Shown here piece by piece: positions 35,090 through 42,374 of a DNA stretch of 64,000 nucleotides. Source of the stretch: Flavobacteriaceae bacterium MAR_2010_72 (GTDB lineage: Bacteria; Bacteroidota; Bacteroidia; Flavobacteriales; Flavobacteriaceae); assembly GCA_003550275.1 (NCBI GenBank), contig QXCW01000002.1:3223501-3287500 (forward strand), written 5' to 3'. The notes beneath the pieces were generated by a model. That model ran no database searches and was not told the DNA's origin. It worked only from the letters and a program-made list of their open reading frames with translations. Position 1 is the stretch's first letter. Every line of letters starts with the position of its first letter. The position numbers and the translations under genes were made by a program.

Positions 35090-36340
35090 TTAATCAATTT
35101 TTTTAAATAAGACACAAGCATTGTGGCCACCAAACCCAAAGGTATTACTCATGGCTACTTTTACGTCTCGTTTTTGCGCTTTGTTTAAAGTTAAGTTTAA
35201 ATTGGAATCAATATTCTCATCAACAACCTCATGATTTATGGTTGGTGGAACAATTCCGTGTTCCATAGCCAATATAGCTGCAATGGCCTCAATAGCACCA
35301 GCTGCACCCAGTAAGTGTCCTGTCATGGACTTTGTTGAATTGATATTAATGTTTTTGGCATGGTCGCCAAAGACTTCCTTAATAGCCTTAAGTTCTGCAA
35401 CATCTCCAAGTGGAGTTGAAGTCCCATGAGTATTGATATGGTCTACTTCTTCAGGTTGAATTCCTGCGTTTTCCAAGCAGTTTTTCATCACTGCAATCAC
35501 CCCAATACCATCAGGATGCGGTGCTGTCATGTGATAAGCGTCAGACGATAGTCCACCACCTAATACTTCGGCATAAATTTTTGCCCCTCTTGCTTTGGCA
35601 TGTTCATAATCTTCAAGAATAATAGCACCTGCACCTTCACCTAAAACAAATCCGTCTCGCGTAGCGTCAAAAGGTCTTGAAGCCGTCTCTGGACTTTCAT
35701 TTCTGGTAGATAGTGCATGCATTGCATTGAAACCTCCCATACCTGCGATGGTAACAGCAGCCTCACTTCCTCCAGTTACAATAACATCACAATGCCCAAG
35801 ACGAATATAATTTAAAGCGTCAATCATAGCATTAGCTGAAGAGGCACAAGCAGATACGGTTGTATAATTTGGCCCCATAAATCCATTTTTAATGGAAATG
35901 TTTCCAGGAGCAATGTCGGCAATCATTTTTGGGATAAAGAATGGGTTAAACCTTGGTGTTCCATCACCCGCTGCAAAATTCAATACTTCATCTTGAAAAG
36001 TTTCAAGGCCGCCTATACCGGCTCCCCAAACAACGCCCACTCTTAATTTGTTAACCTTGTTAAGATCCAATTTAGCATCAATAATGGCCTCATCCGAGGC
36101 CACCATTGCATACTGTGTAAATCTGTCCATTTTACGCGCTTCCTTTCTGTCCAGAAAATCTGTCGCCTCAAAGTTTTTCAATTCACAAGCGAATTTTGTT
36201 TTGAACTTTTCAGTATCAAAATACGTTATGGGCGCCGCACCACTTTTACCACTTATGAGACCATACCAGTACTCATCTTTAGTGTTTCCAATGGGTGTGA
36301 GTGCGCCTAAACCGGTTACTACAACTCGCTTTAATTCCAT
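35090..36340 (-). CDS. fabF: Beta-ketoacyl-ACP synthase II
   Basis: 416 residues. The catalytic triad is Cys165 in TVSACASSANAM plus the histidines in NTHGTSTPLGD and KSMTGHLLGAAGA. It elongates fatty acids by condensing malonyl-ACP with acyl-ACP. C-terminal NTFGFGGHNA is the usual closing motif. It follows acpP by 12 bp. Confidence 0.97.
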   Translation of the reverse strand: MELKRVVVTGLGALTPIGNTKDEYWYGLISGKSGAAPITYFDTEKFKTKFACELKNFEATDFLDRKEARKMDRFTQYAMVASDEAIIDAKLDLNKVNKLRVGVVWGAGIGGLETFQDEVLNFAAGDGTPRFNPFFIPKMIADIAPGNISIKNGFMGPNYTTVSACASSANAMIDALNYIRLGHCDVIVTGGSEAAVTIAGMGGFNAMHALSTRNESPETASRPFDATRDGFVLGEGAGAIILEDYEHAKARGAKIYAEVLGGGLSSDAYHMTAPHPDGIGVIAVMKNCLENAGIQPEEVDHINTHGTSTPLGDVAELKAIKEVFGDHAKNININSTKSMTGHLLGAAGAIEAIAAILAMEHGIVPPTINHEVVDENIDSNLNLTLNKAQKRDVKVAMSNTFGFGGHNACVLFKKID

Positions 36341-36352
36341 AAATTTGTTTGC

Positions 36353-36586
36353 TTATTTTGCAGCTTCTATATATGATATAGCTTGACCAACTGTTGCAAT
36401 GTTTTCAGCTTGATCGTCAGGAATTTGGATATCAAATTCTTTTTCGAATTCCATGATTAATTCCACAGTGTCTAATGAATCTGCGCCTAAATCGTTTGTG
36501 AAGCTAGCTTCAGTTACAACTTCGTTTTCATCAACACCTAATTTGTCTACGATAATCGCTTTTACTCTTGATGCAATGTCTGACAT
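36353..36586 (-). CDS. acpP: Acyl carrier protein
   Basis: 77 acidic residues, the standard size. [10 protein letters not shown] gives Ser37, the site for phosphopantetheine attachment, followed by the recognition helix [11 protein letters not shown]. It heads the acpP-fabF-rnc-(IPExxxVDY)-pyk group. On the minus strand a TATTTTTG box at 36624-36617 lies 30 nt before the ATG; its -33 element is weak. Confidence 0.98.
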   Translation of the reverse strand: MSDIASRVKAIIVDKLGVDENEVVTEASFTNDLGADSLDTVELIMEFEKEFDIQIPDDQAENIATVGQAISYIEAAK

Positions 36587-36858
36587 AATCTTTAATTTTA
36601 AGTTTTAATTAGTTGGCAAAAATAAAAAACTTTATTTTGAAAACACACCTTTACTATAAAAATGTGATTGTAATTTACTAAAATTACTGCGAAGTAATTC
36701 TATTTTACCTTCTAATTGTTAATAATTATTCTTTTTTTTGTCCGAACAATTTAACATTATATGAGGCGAAACGACATTAGCTTGAAAATTGGCTCTACAC
36801 TCTTTTAAAATTATGATTGCAAATGACATTTGACCTTAATATAATTAAAAAATAGCAG

Positions 36859-37431
36859 ATGAAGCATATTGTAATTTTTGCCTCCGGAAGTGGTACAAAT
36901 GCCGAAAATTTAATTCGGTTTTTTCGAGATAGCGATCATGCGTCTGTTGTGCTTGTATTAACAAACAATCCACATGCCAAGGTATTAGACCGATGCAAAC
37001 AATTGCAAGTTAGCGCCTTATCGTTCAATAAAACTGCTTTCACCAAAACTAATGATGTTTTGAATATTCTAAAGGCTTCACAACCGGATTTAATTATATT
37101 GGCTGGCTTTTTATGGAAATTTCCTGAAGTTATTTTGAACGAATTTCCAAACAAAGTTATAAATGTACATCCTGCCTTATTGCCAAAATATGGAGGCAAA
37201 GGCATGTATGGCATGCATGTACATGAAGCTGTTGTTGCCAATCATGAAGCCGAAACGGGAATTACCATTCATTATGTAAATGAACATTACGATGAAGGCG
37301 CTATCATTTTTCAAGCCAAATGCGCAGTAGATTCTGAAGATTCTGCTACTGATGTTGCCACAAAAATCCATCAATTGGAAATGGAACATTTCCCAAAAGT
37401 TGTTGAAAAACTCCTATTAAATTCAAATTAA
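36859..37431 (+). CDS. purN: Phosphoribosylglycinamide formyltransferase
   Basis: 190 residues. FASGSGTNAENLIRFF is the phosphate-binding N-terminus. VINVHPALLPKYGGKGMYG includes the catalytic Asn and His, and HYVNEHYDEGAIIFQ includes the catalytic Asp. It transfers formyl from 10-formyl-THF to GAR in purine synthesis. It is the first gene of a rightward group with RNase H and a sugar kinase. The 272 bp upstream contain no gene or clear promoter. Confidence 0.96.
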   Translation: MKHIVIFASGSGTNAENLIRFFRDSDHASVVLVLTNNPHAKVLDRCKQLQVSALSFNKTAFTKTNDVLNILKASQPDLIILAGFLWKFPEVILNEFPNKVINVHPALLPKYGGKGMYGMHVHEAVVANHEAETGITIHYVNEHYDEGAIIFQAKCAVDSEDSATDVATKIHQLEMEHFPKVVEKLLLNSN

Positions 37432-37459
37432 AAGATTTCCATTTTCACCGAAACTAAAG

Positions 37460-38098
37460 ATGAGCAAAAAGAAAAAAAAATACTATACTGTTTGGAAAGG
37501 CCATCATCCTGGAGTTTTTGAATCCTGGGATGATTGCAAAGCGCAAATTAATGATTTTCAAGGTGCTCAATACAAATCGTTTGAAACTTTTGACGCCGCC
37601 AAAAAAGCTCTAAAAGGAAACTATAAAGACTACATTACAAAAGGGAAATTTAAAAGTGAACTTTCGGAATCGCAACTCAAAAAAATAGGCAACCCAAACT
37701 ATAATTCCATCTCCGTTGATGCTGCTTCAAGCGGTAATCCAGGGAAAATGGAATACCAAGGTGTAGACACCAAAAGCAAAAAGCAACTATTCAAACAAGG
37801 CCCTTTTGAAGAAGGCACCAATAATATTGGTGAATTTCTTGCCATTGTTCATGGCTTGGCCTTACTTAAAAAAAATAAAAGTGATCGAATTATTTATACA
37901 GATTCTAAAACGGCTATAAGTTGGGTTAAGAAGAAAATATGTAACACAAAATTAGAGCGCACTCCAAAAAACGAAAAACTTTTTGAATTGGTTGATCGTG
38001 CTGTTCATTGGCTTAAAACAAATACATATACCACGGTAATCGTTAAATGGGAAACCAAGGCTTGGGGAGAAATACCCGCAGATTTTGGCCGAAAATAA
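37460..38098 (+). CDS. rnhA: Ribonuclease H with N-terminal viroplasmin domain
   Basis: 212 residues. The N-terminal ~50 (YYTVWKGHHPGVFESWDDCK, YKSFETFDAAKKAL) form a viroplasmin/caulimovirus-type hybrid-binding domain. The RNase HI domain follows with the four acidic residues Asp87 (SVDAASSGNPG), Glu125 (NNIGEFLA), Asp148 (YTDSKTA) and Asp208 (PADFGRK). It degrades RNA in RNA:DNA hybrids, and the hybrid-binding domain resembles that of eukaryotic RNase H1. Cytoplasmic, all catalytic residues present. It lies 28 bp after purN. Confidence 0.93.
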   Translation: MSKKKKKYYTVWKGHHPGVFESWDDCKAQINDFQGAQYKSFETFDAAKKALKGNYKDYITKGKFKSELSESQLKKIGNPNYNSISVDAASSGNPGKMEYQGVDTKSKKQLFKQGPFEEGTNNIGEFLAIVHGLALLKKNKSDRIIYTDSKTAISWVKKKICNTKLERTPKNEKLFELVDRAVHWLKTNTYTTVIVKWETKAWGEIPADFGRK

Positions 38099-38124
38099 AT
38101 TCGTTTTTTAGCACTTAAAAACCT

Positions 38125-38132
38125 TATATTTG
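38125..38132 (+). promoter_or_regulatory. Possible -7 box of the PfkB kinase gene
   Basis: TATATTTG matches the Bacteroidota -7 element exactly and sits 21 nt before the ATG at 38154. No good TTTG element was found at 17-23 nt upstream, so support is partial. Confidence 0.35.
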
Positions 38133-38153
38133 CAGCAAATTTGAAACCCATCT

Positions 38154-39095
38154 ATGAACAAGCTTGTTGCTGTAGGAACCGTAGCCTTTGACGCCATTGA
38201 AACTCCTTTTGGAAAAACCGATAAAATACTTGGAGGTGCCGCAACATTTATAGGTTTGGCCGCATCTCAATTTGAAATCGATACGGCTTTGGTTTCTATT
38301 GTTGGAGACGATTTCCCGAGTGACTATCTTGATCTGCTTTCAAACAAGGGTATTGATGTTTCTGGTATTGAAATTGTTAAAAACGGCAAGACATTCTTTT
38401 GGAGCGGTCGTTATCACAACGATATGAATTCTCGGGACACACTGGTCACAGAACTCAACGTTTTGGCCGATTTCAATCCTATTGTGCCAGAGAGTTATAG
38501 AGATGCCGAAATTGTAATGCTTGGTAATTTGCACCCTTTAACACAATTAAGCGTGTTGGATCAAATGGATGAAAAACCAAAATTAGCAGTACTTGACACC
38601 ATGAATTTTTGGATGAACTCTGCATTGGATGATTTACATAAAGTTATTAAAAGAGTAGATGTCATTACTATAAATGATGAAGAAGCTAGGCAATTAACTG
38701 GTGAATATTCATTGGTTGTTGCAGCTAGAAAGATTCATGAAATGGGCCCAAAATATGTTGTGATCAAAAAAGGTGAGCATGGCGCATTATTGTTTCATAA
38801 TGACAATGTATTCTATGCACCTGCATTACCTTTAGAAGAAGTTTTCGATCCAACCGGCGCAGGAGATACCTTTGCTGGAGGGTTTGTAGGCTATCTTGCC
38901 AAAACAGGAGACACCTCATTTGAAAACATGAAGAATGCTATCATTTTTGGTTCAACATTAGCTTCTTTTTGCGTTGAAAAATTTGGAACTGAACGCATGA
39001 TAAATCTTTCTAAACAAGAAGTACATAAGCGCTTGCTTCAATTTAAACAATTAACGCAATTTGATATCGTTTTAAGTAGCACTTTAAAAAAATGA
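38154..39095 (+). CDS. PfkB/ribokinase-family sugar or nucleoside kinase
   Basis: 313 residues. GGAATFIGLAASQFE is the N-terminal substrate region. VITINDEEARQLTG and DPTGAGDTFAGGFVGYL are PfkB signatures, the latter with catalytic base Asp238. The substrate is unclear; the sequence is nearest in look to adenosine/ribokinase-like members rather than phosphofructokinase. Cytoplasmic. Its stop overlaps the ATG of a possible 22-residue protein. Confidence 0.88.
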   Translation: MNKLVAVGTVAFDAIETPFGKTDKILGGAATFIGLAASQFEIDTALVSIVGDDFPSDYLDLLSNKGIDVSGIEIVKNGKTFFWSGRYHNDMNSRDTLVTELNVLADFNPIVPESYRDAEIVMLGNLHPLTQLSVLDQMDEKPKLAVLDTMNFWMNSALDDLHKVIKRVDVITINDEEARQLTGEYSLVVAARKIHEMGPKYVVIKKGEHGALLFHNDNVFYAPALPLEEVFDPTGAGDTFAGGFVGYLAKTGDTSFENMKNAIIFGSTLASFCVEKFGTERMINLSKQEVHKRLLQFKQLTQFDIVLSSTLKK

Positions 39096-39160
39096 GAAAA
39101 CGATACCATATAGTAATTATAAAAAAGACAAAATCGGCCTATAAAGTTGAATTAGCATAA
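39092..39160 (+). CDS. Possible 22-residue basic protein coupled to the PfkB kinase
   Basis: The ATG at 39092 overlaps the kinase stop as ATGA. The frame reads 22 codons with a strongly basic product (MRKRYHIVIIKKTKSAYKV and three more residues) and ends 5 nt before the terminator at 39166. The ATGA junction and the tight fit to the end of the transcript favour a real small gene, but a peptide this short cannot be proven by sequence alone. Confidence 0.4.
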   Translation: MRKRYHIVIIKKTKSAYKVELA

Positions 39161-39165
39161 AACAG

Positions 39166-39190
39166 CGCGCTCAAATAGAGCGCGTTTTTA
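39166..39190 (+). terminator. Rho-independent terminator
   Basis: CGCGCTC / GAGCGCG stem, AAATA loop, then TTTTTA. It ends the purN-rnhA-kinase group and precedes the PurF-like gene. Confidence 0.88.
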
Positions 39191-39214
39191 AATTAAATAA
39201 ATCAAACATCAACA

Positions 39215-41113
39215 ATGAGCGATGCTTTAAAACATGAATGCGGAATTGCACTCATACGACTTTTAAAACCTCTTGAATATTATAAAGAGAAATATGGAAG
39301 TGCCTTTTATGGCGTAAACAAAATGTATCTCATGATGGAAAAACAGCACAACCGAGGTCAAGATGGTGCTGGTTTTGCCAGTATTAAGTTAGATACTAGA
39401 CCAGGTGAACGCTATATAAGTAGAGTACGTTCCATAGCTCAACAACCAATACAGGATATTTTTGCTCAAATCAACGAGCGAGTTAATAAAGAATTTGCTG
39501 AACACCCTGAATACGTTGATAATGTTGATTTGCAGAAACGCTATATTCCTTACGTTGGTGAATTGCTTTTAGGCCACGTTCGTTATGGGACCTTTGGGAA
39601 AAATAGCGTCGAAAATGTACATCCTTTTTTAAGACAGAACAATTGGATGCATAGAAACCTCATCGTTGCGGGGAATTTTAACATGACCAATGTTAATGAA
39701 TTATTCGATGGTTTGGTCCGGCTTGGTCAGCATCCAAAAGAAAAGGCTGACACCATTACTATTATGGAAAAAATTGGACACTTTTTAGATGATGCTGTTG
39801 CCAAGAAATACAAGCAACTAAAAAAAGAAGGTTATAACAAAAATGAATGCAGCCCTTTGATTGCTGAACGTTTAAACGTTGCCAAAATACTAAAGCGAGC
39901 TTCCAAAAACTGGGATGGTGGCTATGCCATGGCTGGGCTTTTAGGTCATGGTGATTCCTTTGTGCTACGCGATCCTGCAGGAATTAGACCCACTTATTAT
40001 TACAAAGATGATGAAATTGTAGTGGTTGCTTCAGAACGCCCAGTAATTCAAACCGTATTTAATGTCAACTTTGATGATGTAAAAGAGCTTGCGCCAGGTC
40101 ATGCTATTATCACAAAAAAATCTGGCGAAACCTCAATCACACAAATCATTGAGCCTTTAGAACGCAAAGCCTGTTCATTTGAACGTATTTACTTTTCGCG
40201 TGGTAGCGATGCCGAAATTTATCAAGAGCGAAAAGAACTTGGAAAACTTTTAATGCCTAGAGTATTAAAAGCCATTGATAACGATACAAAAAACACCGTG
40301 TTCTCATATATTCCAAATACTGCGGAAACTTCCTTCTACGGCATGATAGAGATGGTTGAAAAACATTTGAATGAGAAAAAAACACAAGCCATCCTAAGTG
40401 GTAACGGTAAATTATCTGCCGAAAATGTAAAGCAAATATTGTCTGAACGTCCACGGATTGAAAAGGTCGCTATTAAGGATGTAAAGTTACGAACCTTTAT
40501 TACTGAAGACAGCAGTAGAGACGACTTGGTCGCTCATGTTTACGATGTAACCTATGGAATTATAAAACCTGAAGACAATCTTGTTATTATCGATGATAGT
40601 ATTGTTAGAGGAACAACTTTAAAAAAGAGTATTATTAAAATGATGGATCGTTTGCATCCTAAAAAAATAATTGTTGTGTCATCGGCGCCACAAATTAGAT
40701 ACCCTGATTGTTATGGAATTGATATGGCAAGATTAGAAGACCTCATCGCCTTTAGGGCTATGTTAGAGTTGCTTAAAGAAAACAACAAGTATCATTTAAT
40801 TGAGGAGGTTTATCACAAATGTAAAGCCCAGGTGGACATTGAAGATAAAAACGTGAAGAATTTTGTAAAAGAATTGTACGACCAATTTACAGATGAGGAC
40901 TTAGAAAATAAAATTTCAGAACTAATCTGTGATGAAAGTGTAAAGGCTAAAGTTGAAACTATTTTCCAGCCAGTTGAAAATTTGCATAAAGCTTGCCCAA
41001 AAAATCTGGGTGATTGGTATTTTACTGGTGACTATCCAACCGATGGAGGTAACCGTGTGGTTAACAGAGCTTTCATTAATTTTTTCGAAGGAAATAAGGA
41101 GCGTGCTTATTAA
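39215..41113 (+). CDS. Long PurF-like amidophosphoribosyltransferase homolog
   Basis: 632 residues against about 480-505 for ordinary PurF. HECGIALIRL places the Ntn nucleophile at Cys9, and LGHVRYGTFG is the glutaminase core. The PRPP loop VIIDDSIVRGTTLKK and the DCYGIDMA segment are intact. However, the glutaminase loop that normally reads HNGNL/TN is here AGNFNMTN. Extra sequence lies in the N-terminal half (residues 70-110 and 185-215) and at the C-terminus. It may make phosphoribosylamine or may be a relative with another role. Cytoplasmic single gene. Confidence 0.82.
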   Translation: MSDALKHECGIALIRLLKPLEYYKEKYGSAFYGVNKMYLMMEKQHNRGQDGAGFASIKLDTRPGERYISRVRSIAQQPIQDIFAQINERVNKEFAEHPEYVDNVDLQKRYIPYVGELLLGHVRYGTFGKNSVENVHPFLRQNNWMHRNLIVAGNFNMTNVNELFDGLVRLGQHPKEKADTITIMEKIGHFLDDAVAKKYKQLKKEGYNKNECSPLIAERLNVAKILKRASKNWDGGYAMAGLLGHGDSFVLRDPAGIRPTYYYKDDEIVVVASERPVIQTVFNVNFDDVKELAPGHAIITKKSGETSITQIIEPLERKACSFERIYFSRGSDAEIYQERKELGKLLMPRVLKAIDNDTKNTVFSYIPNTAETSFYGMIEMVEKHLNEKKTQAILSGNGKLSAENVKQILSERPRIEKVAIKDVKLRTFITEDSSRDDLVAHVYDVTYGIIKPEDNLVIIDDSIVRGTTLKKSIIKMMDRLHPKKIIVVSSAPQIRYPDCYGIDMARLEDLIAFRAMLELLKENNKYHLIEEVYHKCKAQVDIEDKNVKNFVKELYDQFTDEDLENKISELICDESVKAKVETIFQPVENLHKACPKNLGDWYFTGDYPTDGGNRVVNRAFINFFEGNKERAY

Positions 41114-41188
41114 TAAAATTTCTGTTTTTGTAACAGATAATCCATAAAATCACACTTTTTATCTGAAAAAAATGCATTTCATCTAGTA

Positions 41189-41223
41189 TTTGTAAATCGA
41201 TAAACAAAATACATATACATTAG
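41189..41223 (+). promoter_or_regulatory. Predicted promoter of small-RNA candidate 1
   Basis: TTTG (41189-41192), 23-nt spacer, TACATTAG (41216-41223, one mismatch). It ends 4 nt before the conserved block at 41228. Confidence 0.5.
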
Positions 41224-41227
41224 CATT

Positions 41228-41300
41228 ACCATAACATAAGTAGGTTAAGTTCATGGTAGATTTGGGGCAAAAAAAGGTGAACACTCGTTCACCTTTTTTT
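41228..41300 (+). ncRNA. Candidate small RNA, copy 1
   Basis: A 73-nt block almost identical to 41475-41545. It can fold into a first hairpin (ACCAT...AAC with GTT...ATGGT, one bulged base), then a single-stranded AGATTTGGGGCAAAAAAA, then a perfect 8-bp terminator (AGGTGAAC / GTTCACCT, loop ACTC) and a T7 run. It lies in a 531-bp gene-free stretch after the PurF-like gene, with its own promoter-like sequence. The body contains a short ATG frame, but a one-base length change between copies shifts it, which argues against translation. The remaining DNA of 41114-41644 shows no gene. Confidence 0.65.
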
Positions 41301-41474
41301 ATTGAAAATCACTTCAACTAGTCAAGCCAAAACCAAAATTGGAATCGATTCACTCTCTTTAACTTTTTGTAAGGAATTTAACTAAAAACCTCTCAATAAT
41401 CCTTTTAAGCCAATTTATAAGTCGTTTGTCTAAAAAATTAAACAAAAAGAAATAAGACCTTATATATTTGTTTC

Positions 41475-41545
41475 ACCATAACATAAGTAGGTTAAGTTTA
41501 TGGTAGATTTGGGGCAAAAAAGGTGAACACTCGTTCACCTTTTTT
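41475..41545 (+). ncRNA. Candidate small RNA, copy 2
   Basis: A 71-nt block differing from copy 1 by one C-to-T change, at the bulge of the first hairpin, and by A-run/T-run length. The terminator hairpin is identical. A perfect -7 box TATATTTG at 41463-41470 ends 4 nt before the block, the same spacing as in copy 1; its -33 element is poor. Flanking DNA is unrelated between copies, so selection appears to have kept the 70-nt unit. An Rfam family known only from Bacteroidota (for example Flavo-1) could include it; this was not checked. Confidence 0.65.
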
Positions 41546-41553
41546 CATTTCTA

Positions 41554-41573
41554 ATTCCCACTTTCGTGGGAAT
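41554..41573. repeat. Short palindrome ATTCCCAC...GTGGGAAT
   Basis: An 8-bp perfect stem with a TTTC loop, followed by CTACTTTT. It has the same edge as the palindrome at 31049-31066 (GGGAATCT). It could end transcription leaving small-RNA copy 2, but looks more like a dispersed repeat. Confidence 0.4.
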
Positions 41574-41600
41574 CTACTTTTATAATCCTAAAAACAAAAA

Positions 41601-41623
41601 AAGCGAACCTTTACAGTTCGCTT
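41601..41623 (-). terminator. Terminator of the superoxide dismutase gene
   Basis: Stem AAGCGAAC / GTTCGCTT; on the minus strand it is followed by a long T-rich run (41600 leftward). It is 21 nt past the stop at 41645. Confidence 0.88.
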
Positions 41624-41644
41624 CTTGTTAAATTAATCTTCTAA

Positions 41645-42253
41645 CTATTTAGCCAGAGCATATCGTCTTTCAACTTCATTCCAGTTAATGACATTAAAAA
41701 ATGCACTAATATAATCTGGTCTTCGGTTTTGATAATTTAAATAGTAAGCGTGTTCCCAAACATCCAATCCTAAAATTGGTGTTCCACCACAGCCAACACC
41801 TGGCATTAATGGATTGTCTTGATTTGGTGATGAACATACTTCTACTTTTCCGCCCTTATGTACACATAACCAAGCCCAACCCGAACCAAATCGAGTTGCT
41901 GCTGCTTTACTGAATGCTTCTTTAAAAGCGTCAAAGTTTCCGTAAGCTGCTTCAATAGCGTCCTTAAGTTCTCCTGATAACCTTCCTTTTCCTTCTGGAT
42001 TCATCACATCCCAAAACAAGGAATGGTTATAAAATCCGCCACCATTATTTCTAACAGCGCCATTATTCATATCTAGATTTATAAGGATATTATCTATGGT
42101 TTTTCCTTCTAAATCGGTGCCCTCAATAGCAGCATTAAGATTATTTGTGTAACCTTGGTGGTGTTTAGAGTGATGTATTTCCATCGTACGCGCATCTATA
42201 TGAGGTTCTAACGCATCGTAAGCATATTTTAATTTCGGTAATTCGAAAGCCAT
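41645..42253 (-). CDS. sodA: Superoxide dismutase [Mn/Fe]
   Basis: 202 residues. Metal ligands are His27 ([13 protein letters not shown]), the His in [11 protein letters not shown], and Asp/His in [18 protein letters not shown] in the N-terminal half and the Gln in [11 protein letters not shown] resemble manganese or cambialistic enzymes more than iron enzymes, so the metal is probably Mn, though this cannot be settled here. No signal peptide, so cytoplasmic. A TAAATTTG box at 42296-42289 lies upstream on the minus strand. Confidence 0.95.
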   Translation of the reverse strand: MAFELPKLKYAYDALEPHIDARTMEIHHSKHHQGYTNNLNAAIEGTDLEGKTIDNILINLDMNNGAVRNNGGGFYNHSLFWDVMNPEGKGRLSGELKDAIEAAYGNFDAFKEAFSKAAATRFGSGWAWLCVHKGGKVEVCSSPNQDNPLMPGVGCGGTPILGLDVWEHAYYLNYQNRRPDYISAFFNVINWNEVERRYALAK

Positions 42254-42374
42254 ATTTATTGTGTTTTGATGTTAATATTTAATTCCTTCAAATTTACGTA
42301 TAATACACCGCAATTAAAAATAATAAATTGCTATGAAATCATTGATTGTTTCTATCTTGTATTAAATTTTAGCA

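Noticed and set aside
36587-36858. 272-bp gap between acpP and purN as a possible RNA gene
   Set aside because: AT-rich without stable hairpins, tRNA features or a second promoter that I could support apart from the acpP -7 box.
41253-41321. Short ATG frame (MVDLGQKK...) in small-RNA copy 1
   Set aside because: In copy 2 the A-run is one base shorter and the frame stops after eight codons, so the coding sense is not conserved while the RNA fold is.
41228-41545. Two direct repeats as a possible CRISPR or attachment-site pair
   Set aside because: Only two copies 247 bp apart with no uniform spacers, no cas genes or integrase; promoter and terminator features explain them better.
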